64,000 nt of DNA from Carallia brachiata (taxonomy: Eukaryota; Streptophyta; Magnoliopsida; Malpighiales; Rhizophoraceae). Location of the stretch: positions 425,797 through 489,796 of the forward strand of contig JADCRB010000060.1 of assembly GCA_021464245.1 (NCBI GenBank), written 5' to 3'. The position numbers were made by a program, and so were the translations under genes. Below, piece by piece: positions 46,293 to 57,190 of the stretch. Position 1 is the stretch's first letter, and every line of letters starts with the position of its first letter. A model generated the notes under the pieces. It saw only the letters and a program-made list of their open reading frames with translations, made no database searches and was not told the DNA's origin.

Positions 46293-47505
46293 CTCCGGAG
46301 GAACGGACGGCGCAGGTGGGGTTTATGAAAGGATTACTGTCGCCTTTTCCTTGGCGGCTTCAGGTGTGGTTTAAGCCACGCCAAGTGGCTTAATTTGGCC
46401 TGAGTTGATATTTTTCAACAATCGGTGCAGAACTGCAACCAACATTCATACTAAATCGTACTGCTTTTTTTCGTTTGTTCGAAAAAAAGAAAGGAGGAAC
46501 GACTACTTGAATGAAAGAACAGTAAATTGAAAACATTGATACGGTCTAAGTGGGCAAGGCTATAAATTCTGAGCTTGGAATCTCCAGTGTGACTAAACCA
46601 ATGCTCACAGAGGCCGGCTATAAGTTCTAAGTTCGAATATCCGTAAAAACTATGAGTGAATTTGACCTATCTTCATGAAATTTGTTTTTCTGATGAATGC
46701 ATGTTCCTAACCATGATTATAAGAATTTCTCATTTTTGCCTCCAAAAAACAAAAAAAAAAAAAAAAAAAAACTAATCGCTTTGTACAGTTTAAGATTGAG
46801 GCACACAAGCGACTTAATTAAGTGAAAATTAGGTACAAACCTTTTATTTATTTTACTTTCTTTCTCTTAACATCTTTGCTTTTGAATTTTTGCAACCAAA
46901 ATGGAAATTGAACTAAAACTAGAATCAGACATGAACGAGAATTAAACCTGAAATTGTCCCTATACCGAAACAGTAACTGGCTTGCCTGATCCTAAGCCAA
47001 TTCTGAATTCAGAAATGAAACCAGCTGGACCCGTAATAGCATGACGGACAACCTGTTTTAGCGTTTCTTTTTTTTTTTTTTTTTTTTTTTACTTTTTGAT
47101 ATTGCGAGGAACATGTGTATCATAAATCAAGTTTTAGCAACTCGGTTTCTGAGTTGGAACCTAGATTAGAGTCAACTAAAAAATAAAGGAGAATTCCCCA
47201 AATGAAAAAAAAAAAAAAAATGAAGACGGGTCTTTCTGATGAAAAGGAGATGAATGTGGGCCTCTCTCTCTCTTTTTTTTTGAAAAAAAATTATGTGCAT
47301 ATAATTAAAAGAAATTATAAATTTTTAATAAAAAAATAGTAATAAACACCGTGAGACTTACATCCGTGGTTTAAATCCTACGGCACCACAGCAGGTCCTT
47401 CACCAAAAATGATGCCAATCCCACGTGGATGATTTATTTTTTCAAGTATCACGAACATATTATATGGATGAGAAGTGCCAGCATTTTATGATCGTACATA
47501 ATTTA
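46293..47505. other. Intergenic region
   Basis: No gene recognised. Long poly(A) or poly(T) tracts at 46,751-46,770, 47,068-47,090 and 47,204-47,220. Confidence 0.5.
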
Positions 47506-48256
47506 GAGCCCGTTTGGTAATAATTTTATTTCTTATTTTTCGTTTAGTTTTCACAAAAAAAATAGAAAATATGTTTAATATTATTTTTTTATTTTTTGTT
47601 GAAAAGTTAAAATTACTTTTCAAAAAATAAAAATAAAAAAACAATAAAAAATAACTTTCTCATTTTATTTTTCACTTTCTTTTCGATACTTTCTCTCACA
47701 ATCTTTTCTCTCTCTATCTATTATTTTTAACATATCTCTCTTTACTCATCCTCTCTCTATCCCTCTATATTTTTTTCTCTCTCTACTATTTCTCTCTCTA
47801 GTCATTCTTTCTCTACCCTTTCTCTTCTTTTTCTATCTCTATCATTCTCTCTCTCATTTTTGTCTCTCTACTCATTCTCTCTCTACCCTCTCTCTCCTTT
47901 TTCTCTCTTAACTATTCTCTCTACTCATGCTCCCTCTACCCACTCTCTCTTTCCTTTTTCTCTCTCTACCATTTGCTCTCTACTCACTCACTCTTTTTTT
48001 TTTTTACTCTACCATTCTCTTTACTCATTCTCTCTAACCTCTCTCTCTTTTTTTTCTGTCTACCCACACTCTCTCCTTTTTTCTCGCTCTACTATTCTTT
48101 CTTTGTCCTCTCTCTCTCTACTATCTTCTCTACTCATTCTCTCTCTACCCAGACTCTCTCTCCTTTTTCTTGCTTTTCCATGTCTCTTTACTCATTCTCT
48201 CTCTACTCTCTCTCTACCCTCTCTCTCTATATCATTCTCTTTACTCATTCTTTCTC

Positions 48257-48301
<45 letters not shown>

Positions 48302-48677
48302 GCCATTCTCTCTACTCGTTCTCTTTCTACCCTCCCTCTCTATCTCTGTCACCATTTTATTTATTCATTCTTTTGCTTCCCTTTTTCTCTCTTCTCTCTT
48401 TGCCATTCTCTCTACTCATTCTCTTTCTACCTTCTTTCTCTCTCTTTTTTCTCTCTCTACTCATTCTCTCTCTACCCTCTCTCTCTCCCATTTTTTTCTT
48501 TATATTCATACTCTTTTTACCATTTCTTTTACTATTCTTTTTCTATCTACTTTTTTATTTTTATAAAAAAAATAAAAATTGATAATAATAAATACAAAAA
48601 TTTAGTAAATAACAAAAATAGAAAAATAAAAAAAAAGAAACGGAAATAAAAAATTAACAGTATTTTTAAACGAACCC
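47506..48677. mobile_element. Tourist-like element with an internal CT minisatellite
   Basis: The left end GAGCCCGTTTGGTAAT and the right end (reverse complement GGGTTCGTTTAAAAAT) are related, and TTA occurs on both sides (47,503-47,505 and 48,678-48,680). This fits a PIF/Harbinger-derived (Tourist) element. About 870 bp of its interior (47,690-48,560) is a pyrimidine-rich array built from CTCTCTACTCATTCTCTC and CTCTACCCTCTCTC variants. The Ser/Leu/Phe-only open frames through it are composition artefacts. Confidence 0.55.
47690..48560. repeat. CT-rich minisatellite
   Basis: Strand-asymmetric polypyrimidine array with irregular higher-order units containing CTACTCATTC and TCTACC. Confidence 0.9.
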
Positions 48678-50550
48678 TTAAATTATCAATTATTGATCGG
48701 ATATAAATTTTCTTGCAGTCAAGTGCAGAACCATTAATTTCGTGGATGAACGTTTCAAGAGGGTGGTGCCACCCTACATATAGAGTGGAAGATTTTTATT
48801 AGTTAGTTGAAAAGTCAATTTTTATTTCTTATAGGATATCTATTTGAAAACTTTATTACAATTTAATTTGTTACCAGAGCAAATTTTATTGAGTTCTGAG
48901 ACCTAGATGAGAGATCCACTGATGCAGAAAAAGAAGCAGTTAGTTTTTGTCTTTTGCACATTTTTTATACTCTTATTGCACTTTAACTTTAACATTATTG
49001 CATATTGTAAGTTGACGGGTCAAAAATTATAAAAATTTATAAAACTTACAATTAAACTTGATATGTAATAAATTTATAAATAACATACACAACAGTTAAT
49101 TATATTAACTCTGCGTTTCACTTTTTCTCGTCTAGCTATCATTGTTAAATTGAGTTTTATTTGGTGTGTTTTGCAAGTGTAAATCTGGTATTAAGGTGCA
49201 TAATTGGGACAAATCATTCCCAAAGAGGTGAAGAAAGGAGCCATCATCATTGCCGTAAAACGTGAATGTTGGCATTTGAATTTTATACGTGATATTTGTA
49301 TGTATATATGTATTTATATATATCAAAATTAAAAAAAAAAAGAAAATCAATGTGAGGGAAAGTGGAGATTCTTGTTTTATATCTTAGCTAATTACTTTTG
49401 TAAAATAGTTAAATTTTTCTTTTTTAATTTTCAAAATTTTTAAATTCTCAAAAAACTTGAATCCTGTGCGGTGCCCTAAAAAAATACAAACAAAAAAAAT
49501 GTCTTTCCTCGGCCAAAAAAAAAAAAAAAAAAAAGATCTCCTCTTTCTCCTAATGCCATCCCCTCGATTATCATTATTACGGACCATACATCAAGCTATC
49601 AAGTAAAATATAAAATGGTTGGCGAACTATACTAAACTGAGAAATACTATCCATCTCGACTTAATCTCTTGTTATTTTCTGACCATTCTATATGAAAAAC
49701 AATTTTATCAAGGAGGGAACTCTATAAATTGAGAGAGGGATGGACAATACAGACGAGTTTTTAAGTTTTCGAGGTAGAATAGTCGGAAAATTAAGTTGTA
49801 ATAAATATAATTATTCTGCTAAACCTGCCGGCTCGTCGACCATTAATGCCTTCTAATTCATTGGGATTGTGTCCCTGGGCCAGTGGGAATTGGGTTAATT
49901 TGAAACCATTTTTGTGGTTCAATCTGCATCCCGATCTACTCTAGTTGTCCGTGTTAGGCCCATGTTCAGACATACTAGTCTTAATTAAACCAAAAAACAA
50001 AATAAAAACATTTTTAGAAATGCGCTTTTAAAAGCACAGAGCAGTGATACATTGAATTGAAAAAATTTATTAAATTTAAAAATAAAAAATAAATTATTAA
50101 ATAATATTAAATTAATTATATACTTTATTAAATATATTTACACAATATTGTTCATAAAAAAAAAAAAAAGGAACTTACAGCGTTTGACGAAAGTCCAGTG
50201 GGTTCCATCCCATCACGATCTCCATGGCCTAACAACGGCCCACTTACATCTTTATTACTCCAAGTCAGCGGGGAATCGAAGTATCTAACTCTTTGACAGT
50301 TCTCCGAGTGCCACGTGACCAAACGTCATAAATTGGAATGCGAATTCCGATTACTCTTCTAAATTAAACGATATCAATAATATATCACTAAATATAAAAT
50401 TAAGATTTTAAACATTCAACTTCTCTAATTATTATCTTTTTTTAATTAATTAATTTAAATTTAAATAAAATTAAAGAAAAAAAAACTTCTCCATTTCAGT
50501 GGGTAAACGCCCTCCCTCCACGAAAAGTAATAAAAAAAAACTCATTTTCA
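48678..50550. other. Intergenic region upstream of the RING gene
   Basis: AT-rich, no gene recognised. A CACGTG motif at 50,312-50,317 (CCACGTGACC) lies roughly 250 bp upstream of the likely transcribed region of the RING gene. Confidence 0.5.
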
Positions 50551-50698
50551 GCTGGACCAAGCCAGCACTTTCCGGAACCTTCTAGGAGGCAGTAGTGGCC
50601 TGACATTTTTAAGCAACAACTGTCGAGTTCGTCAAAGTCTTCTTATTCCGACGTTGTCAAAATCCTCGCGAGTTTTCAGCTACAACAACGTACAGAAG

Positions 50699-51038
50699 GT
50701 TTGTTTTTTTGGTTCGATTGGATTTTATCGTTAAACCAATTTAGTTAACGTTGTTTTCTGAAGATTGATTGTTGAGGCTGGAAAGTAGTTTATTGTTCTG
50801 ATTTACTTTTTCTGGGTTAGGAAGAATTGTCGAAGGTTTTTTGGTCTTGACTTTTAATTTTCTGCATATGTTGTCGTCCATCCTGTTTGTTGTTCCGGTA
50901 CTATTGAGGTTTTTAGGGGTTTATAATGCTTAATTATGTTTTTTTAGAGATTATTTATCTGGTTTATTCAGCAAATTTTATCGGGATTGGAGGTCATATG
51001 TTCTTATATGCTAGGTATAGATATGAGGGAAGAGCATC

Positions 51039-51072
<34 letters not shown>

Positions 51073-51491
51073 TTTTGGGCCCTGTTTTAATCATTTCCCA
51101 AGCATAATTTGTAGTGGCGACAAAATGTTTGAGCGGATTGAAAAGTAATTCTGTTTGATTTGGGTAACTTGAAAATTCTAATATTATTCTTGATTGGTTT
51201 GATTTGGTTTTGTTTTACTGTAAGAATGTTTGTTTTGAAAATTTGATTTACCTAAAAGTTTTAAGATTTTAGTGTGATGGTAAGTGTTTGATCCCAATAA
51301 TTAGTAAAAGAGATTACTTGGTTCTCTAAGTACAGTGGGCTTATTTTTCCTTCATGCTTTTAGCTCAACGGACTTTTGCATGATCTATATCTAAGTTCTC
51401 TTTCAATAGTTTAAGCTTCTAGGTAATAGTTTCTTAACAGTTTGTGAAGGACTTGATGTTGCCATATTGCTGGGATTTTTGCAATTGAGCA
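50699..51491 (+). other. Probable 5' UTR intron of the RING gene
   Basis: Donor-like AGAAG|GTTTGT near 50,699 and acceptor-like TTGAGCAG|A two bases before the start codon, with a T-rich stretch between and an (ATT)n microsatellite at 51,041-51,072. The ends are estimated from consensus only. Confidence 0.5.
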
Positions 51492-51493
51492 GA

Positions 51494-52177
51494 ATGGCAA
51501 GCGGCGTTGGGGAATCGAGAAGCACGCCTCCTGAAAGCTCATCTTGCTCGAGCAATAATGCTAATGACACTGGTGATTTCGAATGTAATATTTGCTTTGA
51601 ATTAGCTCAAGACCCAGTTGTTACCCTCTGTGGTCATCTCTTCTGTTGGCCTTGCCTGTACAGATGGTTATACCATCACTCGCATTCACATGAATGTCCA
51701 GTTTGTAAGGCTATCATACAAGAGGAGAAGTTAGTTCCTCTCTATGGTAGAGGCAAACCGCGGACTGACCCTCGATCCAAATCTTATCCTGGCATGGAGA
51801 TCCCTAATCGCCCTGCTGGGCAAAGACCTGAAACTGCCCCACCCCCTCAAGCAAATAATGTTCCCAATTATGGGTTTGGAATGATGGGGGGTTTTGTACC
51901 AATGGCAACTGCAAGATTTGGCAACTTTACATTGTCAACTGCAATGGGTGGTTTATCTCTTTTTCCAGCTTTTCTTAACATTCACTTTCATGGGTTCTCG
52001 GATGCTACTGTTTATGGCACAACATCTAGTTTTCCTTATGGGTTGCATACCTTCCATGGTGGCCTCGGGCATGGGTATGTCCAGCCAACCAGTCGGGGCC
52101 AGCAGGCTGACAACGTATTGAAGAATATTCTCTTATTGATCGGTTTCTTGGTGGTGCTTGCATTGCTTTGGTGGTAA
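51494..52177 (+). CDS. RMA/RNF5-type RING E3 ubiquitin ligase, tail-anchored
   Basis: A 227-residue protein, intact, of the small membrane-anchored RING family (plant RMA proteins, animal RNF5/RNF185) that ubiquitinates substrates at the ER in quality control. The first ATG in the frame (51,494) was chosen because upstream codons lie in a likely leader intron. Residues 1-28 are Ser-rich. The C3HC4 RING covers about 31-71 (CNICFELAQDPVVTLCGHLF, then CWPC and CPVCK). A Pro-rich linker follows, with YGRGK soon after the RING as is usual in the family. A Gly/Phe-rich middle leads to a single C-terminal membrane helix ending at the last residue (KNILLLIGFLVVLALLWW). Substrates cannot be read from the sequence. 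Confidence 0.93.
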   Translation: MASGVGESRSTPPESSSCSSNNANDTGDFECNICFELAQDPVVTLCGHLFCWPCLYRWLYHHSHSHECPVCKAIIQEEKLVPLYGRGKPRTDPRSKSYPGMEIPNRPAGQRPETAPPPQANNVPNYGFGMMGGFVPMATARFGNFTLSTAMGGLSLFPAFLNIHFHGFSDATVYGTTSSFPYGLHTFHGGLGHGYVQPTSRGQQADNVLKNILLLIGFLVVLALLWW

Positions 52178-52716
52178 TTCGATCATCTGCCAACCAAGTC
52201 TAGATTGCAACTAGTCATTTATAGCTGTCGATCTGTTTTCTAGGTACAATGTCTTTTTTTTTTTTTCCCCCAGTTTTAACGAGGTTGCTGATATGATATT
52301 GCAATGATAAGTAGCGAATAACCCACCTTTCCCCGGCTTTCCACAGCACTCCAAACACACACTAAATCTTGGAGACGACCATGCAGTTACAATGGTGCTT
52401 ATTGTTGTAATAATTCTTGGGAGATAGGTTTATTTTTATTTTTATTTTTATTTTTTTCATGTCATTGCCATTTCCTTGTTCCTTCCTACAGTGTCCTGAC
52501 TCTCAGTCAAGAGCAGTTGTTTTATCTTAAGGCACCGATTGCTGAAGCCACGAAAAGTCAATTACCTATTGAGTTCGGAGCTAGAAATTCTGTTAATCTG
52601 TATCTGATATTTCTGCAGTATGGTAAAGGCATGTAAGGGAATTGCCCAAGCACCTAAATGAATGAGATATATAGGGATGAAGATTCAACTAACTGTGTAA
52701 CCTGTTGAATAACATG
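52178..52716. other. 3' flank of the RING gene
   Basis: Non-coding. T-rich at 52,254-52,266 and 52,433-52,457. Nothing else recognised. Confidence 0.5.
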
Positions 52717-52726
52717 GTTTTAGTGG

Positions 52727-53226
52727 GGGATAAGTATTTTTTTAATCCTAAACCTTTAGGTTTTTTACGTTCTAGTTTTAAATTTTTTTGATATTTTATT
52801 TGAGTTCTAAATTTTTTAATTTTCTATCAAATCAGTCCCTTTGTTTAACAAAAGTGATCAATCTATTAAAAAATAATTTTAACTTTATAAAAAATTATTT
52901 TAAAAAAATTAAATATATGAATTGAATGTTTTTTTTATAAAAAAAATATGTATATTACTTATTAAATTTGTATATTTGTTGATTAAAAAAATATTTAATA
53001 TGCATATTTTGTTGATAAAAAAAATATTTAATTCATGTATTTAAATTTTTTTAAATAATTTTTATTAAATTAAATTTATTTATTAATAGATTGATTACTT
53101 TTAGTAACTTAAAAGACTGATATAATAAAAAATTAAAAGGTTTAGAACTCAAATGAAATGTTAAAAATGTTTATGACTTAAACGTAAAAAAATCTAAAGG
53201 TTTAGGACCACAAAAATACTTATCGC
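52727..53226. mobile_element. Mutator-type MITE, member 2
   Basis: 500 bp, clearly homologous over its length to 35,297-35,795. Flanked by GTTTTAGTGG (52,717-52,726) and GTTTCAGTGG (53,227-53,236), a 10-bp duplication with one change. It starts GGGATAAG and ends CTTATCGC, so one terminal base has mutated. Confidence 0.8.
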
Positions 53227-53246
53227 GTTTCAGTGGTTGGGTAGAT

Positions 53247-53610
53247 TTTTTTTTTTTTTTGGTAGATCTGAAGAAGTTAAGCAAGAAAGAAGGAAATGTA
53301 AACTGAAAACTAGAACTGGAGATGGACGATCCCATGGCAATCACCATCCAAGAGCCACAAGCCTTGAGGAGGAGTAGACAGAAGCACTTCACCATTAAAA
53401 CCTTGAACGCCCATTTTAGCTAGGAAGTTTGCACGCGAGTTTCCCTTCCTCAGAGCTTAGAGCCTGATTCATGCGTACTTCCCAAGGCCTTGCCTGTAAA
53501 CTTCTAACATCTTTAATTAAGCTTCAAGTGGACGTAATTTACCAGCACTGCTAGTGGTCAATCTCAAGTCTTCAATTAGCGCTGCAAGCGGATGTGACTT
53601 AGTAGTTGAG
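53247..53610 (-). mobile_element. LINE 3' fragment (RNase H tail and poly(A))
   Basis: On the - strand, reading towards 53,247, fragments in nearby frames resemble the C-terminal RNase H-like domain of plant LINE polyproteins: PLAALIEDLRL, then RKGNSRANFLAKMG, then STPPQGLWLLDGD. A short 3' tail and a poly(A) tract (T-run at about 53,247-53,262) follow. Stops and frame changes mark it as a dead, 5'-truncated copy. Confidence 0.6.
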
Positions 53611-54192
53611 TAGATATTAGTTACTCTATAAGGACAATATGTTTAGATTATCTGTGTAGTGTCTGAGGTTTTTTAAAGTAATAAAATTGAGTGGTATTTT
53701 TTTTAAAAAAAAGGAAAATAATATGTCTTTAAAATCCACAAGAGATACAAAAAGATCTGCCTAAAACAACAAACTAGCCACCTAAATACATGTAATTCCG
53801 CTTGCCTAAATAGGAATTCAGCTTTAGTAGCACATGATAGATTAAAAGAGAATCAGGCCCAAGCCCATAGTTCAGGCGGAGAGAGGCTTGCCAATAGGAA
53901 CAAGGGACCAGAGACTAGAAGTCTCCAAAACCACCACCGTATACGGCGGCGACGACTCAACTCACTAGGAAAGGTGACATAGCCCCAAGGGCCAACGGCG
54001 GCAAAGCCAACTTGCCACAGTGCCATTCACAAGGCGCAGAAGAACACCAACGCCACGAAGTAGAGGCAACCATTCAAATGGGACCAAGACAAAATGGCAG
54101 CCAGGTTCTCGACAAGACGGCAGAAGACGCAAGCGGGAACAGCTCTAGTCTGTACACGGCGCCCGACAGCTTCAAAACCTCCCCTCTCCTAC

Positions 54193-54197
54193 CCCTC
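54193..54197. repeat. Target-site duplication of the gypsy element, left (CCCTC)
   Basis: CCCTC also follows the other LTR at 59,641-59,645. Confidence 0.9.
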
Positions 54198-54578
54198 TGT
54201 CAGGAACCAGGGATGAATATAGAAGAACCAGAATCACAAACCCTAAATCAAGATCAAGATCAAGATTTGGGGCGAAATTTGCAGATAAAATAGAACAGAA
54301 AAAACAGAGAAGAGTAGAGAGAGAGAGAGAGATAGAAAATTAGAGATGAAGATTTCTTTTAATTCCGTTATGAGAACCCCCTTTACAGTTTACAATGCTT
54401 TTAATTCCTAACTAACCGATCTTCTTGGTTAGAGATTAGCAAAACGATGCGTTCAACTAATTCACTAACGGCACAATACTCCCTACTAACCCTGTTACAC
54501 CCTTCAGTAAAACGTATAGCAAATCAAACAAAAGAAGAAATAAAAGAAAAAAAAATTCCATTCTCCGGTGTCGCAACA
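54198..54578 (-). repeat. 3' LTR of the gypsy element
   Basis: 381 bp, matching 59,252-59,640 apart from an 8-bp deletion and scattered substitutions. Contains a (GA)n run. Confidence 0.95.
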
Positions 54579-54617
54579 ATGCCGCCCGGAAAAGCACAGC
54601 CTTGACCTCAAGGCGAT

Positions 54618-57190
54618 TCAGGCTTGGAACTGAGGAAACTGTGCATGGATGAAACTCCAATCTTCCCAAGTAGCATCCTCAGGTGGTAAGTTGGACCATT
54701 GGACGAGAATCTGAGTGACGGCTCGGTTGTGACGCTTGACTATTCTCCTGTCCAGCACTGCTACCGGCTCCACCATAGGCTGACCATCATTACCAAGAAG
54801 AGGGAGGTCCTGCATCAGTTGAGAGGGTTTGTGAACTGAACGTTTCAATAATGAAACGTGAAACACCGGGTGGATGGAAGAGCTTGCTGGCAGTTGAAGC
54901 CTATAGACTACAGGTCCCACCTTATCCGTTATGAGGAAAGGCCCATAGTACTTGGTTGACAGCTTCAGATTCTTCCTCAATGCCACTGAAGTCTGCCGGT
55001 ATTGTTGAAGCTTAAGGTAAACTGCAGTACCCACCTCAAAAGACCGATCTGATCTGTTCTTATCTGCGTAATGCTTCATCCGCTGTTGAGCTCGAGTGAG
55101 CTGGTCCTTGAGCAATTGGTTCATAGCTTGGCATTCCTGTAGCAGTGCTGCCACTAAAACTACCTTGGCCTCTTCAAGTGGAAGTTCTGGGAACTGAGGG
55201 GGTAGAAATCCATAGAGGGCTTGAAAAGGTGACATGCTCAAAGAGGAGTGAAAACTACTGTTGTACCACCATTTGGCTAAAAATAACCAGCGATACCACT
55301 GCTTGGGTTTTTGAAATGACATGCACCGAAGATACATTTCCACACATCGATTTAGGCGCTCCGTTTGGCCATCGGATTGAGGGTGATATGATGTACTCAA
55401 GCGTAGTTCAACCCCCATCAGTTTGAACAGTTCCTGCCAAAATAAACTCACAAAAATTTTATCCCGATCGGATACAATCGAAGAGGGTGCCCCATGCGAC
55501 TTAAAAACATTTTCCATGAACAATCTGGCCACATCTATAGCTGTGTAGGGATGTGTCAACCCCACAAAATGCCCATATTTTGTAAAACGATCAATCACTA
55601 CTAGGATGACATCCCTCCTATCCGATCGTGGTAACCCTTCAATAAAATCGAGACTTATATCCTTCCAAGCTTGGGAAGGAATTGGTAATGGTTGCAATAA
55701 GCCTGTGTACTTAACTGACTCATTCTTGCATTTTTGGCACACATCACAGCCCAATATGAATTCCTGAACATCTCTCTTCAACCTCGGCCAGTAAAAATAT
55801 TGCTGAAGCCTATGATAAGTCACTCGGATACCCGATTGGCCCCCCAAAGCTGAACTATGAAAGTGTTTCAGTAGCTGACTTCTAAGGGTTGTACCTTTGC
55901 CAATATACAAACGGCCACTATGTTTTATGACCCCATGATGCAACGAAAAAGGCTGTTTAGAATCAGGTACTAAAGCGAGAGCCGGAACTAACTCGGAAGC
56001 CAAAGGATCACCTTCATAACTTGCCACCACCTCAAGTAACCACTCGGGTAATTGAGTGGTAATTGCCAAACATGCAGAACCTATCTCCCTAAGACCTGCA
56101 CTGTCTTCATCCCGTCGAGATAATGCATCTACGGCCTTATTCTCCACACCCTTTCTATATTGTATTGTATAATCCAAACCCAAAAGTTTAGTAACCCCTT
56201 TGAGCTGAAGATATGAGTGTAATTGTTGTTGCAACAAGAACTTTAAACTCTCATGATCTGTTTTAATGATAAAGTGGTGCCCTTCAAGGTAATGGCGCCA
56301 CTTAGTGACTGCCAAGAGGATCGCTAATACCTCCTTCTCATAAATGGATAAGCCTTGGTGTTTAATTCCAAGTTTTCTGCTCAAATAAGCGATTGGTTTG
56401 CCCTGCTGCATAAGAACTGCACCGATGCCACTCCCACAAGCATCTGTTTCCAACACAAAAGCCTTTGTAAAATCTGGCATGGCTAATACCGGGGCTGAGA
56501 TCATCGCCTCCTTCAATGTTATAAAAGCTTGGTCTGCCTCCTTATCCCAATGGAAATTGTTCTTCTTAAGCAATTCGGTCGAGGGACGGCTAATCACTCC
56601 ATAACCCTTAATAAAACGACGATAATAGCCCGTAAGACCAAGAAACCCACGCAACTCCTTAATAGAGGATGGGACCGGCCATTCTACCATTGCTTTAATC
56701 TTGGAGGGGTCAGTTGCTACACCATCAGCTGAAATGATATGACCCAGGTACTTACTTGAGATTGGCCAAAAGCGCATTTAGAAAGCTTGGCATAAAGCTG
56801 ATGTGCGCGCAAAATCTGCAGGGCTTGGGACAAATGAATAATATGCGCTGCCGTAGAGGAGCTGTAGATCAATATATCATCAAAGAATACCAGCACAAAT
56901 TTCCGCAAATAAGGGGCAAAAACATGGTTCATGAGTGCTTGAAAAGTAGCGGGTGCATTAGTTAAGCCAAAAGGCATAACTTTGAATTCATAGTGACCCG
57001 TATGAGTACGGAATGCCGTTTTGGGAATATCCTCCTCCTTCATGCGAATCTGATGGTAACCAGCACGCAAATCAATCTTCGAAAAAACGGTAGCCCCATG
57101 TAATTCATCAAATAAGTCATCAATTATAGGGATAGGGAACTTATCTTTGATAGTGAGGGAATTTAGTTGGCGATAATCCACACAAAATCG
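54618..57190 (-). pseudogene. Gypsy pol: reverse transcriptase, RNase H, integrase, chromodomain
   Basis: Continuation of the polyprotein after the internal stop. The reverse-transcriptase palm carries FFDDILIYS (about 56,865-56,897). A one-base frame change near 56,757 follows, within [13 protein letters not shown]. The long remaining frame (54,618-56,777) has RNase H (ETDACGSG, YEKEVLAI and TDHESL), a zinc-binding integrase N-terminus with CDVCQKC, and the integrase core with DFIEG, SDRDKIF and TERLNR as the D, D and E positions. Its last 45 residues are like a chromodomain (ILVQWSNLPPEDATWEDW). Such chromodomains are thought to guide chromoviral insertion to particular chromatin. The frame ends just before the 3' LTR. 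Confidence 0.9.

Noticed and set aside
47860..48649. Three overlapping long frames (159-240 codons) on the + strand
   Set aside because: They consist only of Ser, Leu, Phe, Tyr, Pro and Thr because they cross the CT minisatellite. The openness is compositional.
50575..50582. Heat-shock element (GAACCTTC) upstream of the RING gene
   Set aside because: Only two good half-sites are present, which is too weak to list as a feature without expression data.
51467..51493. An N-terminal extension of the RING protein from a TTG codon
   Set aside because: It is not an ATG, and the segment reads as an intron acceptor (TTGAGCAG) just before the true ATG at 51,494.
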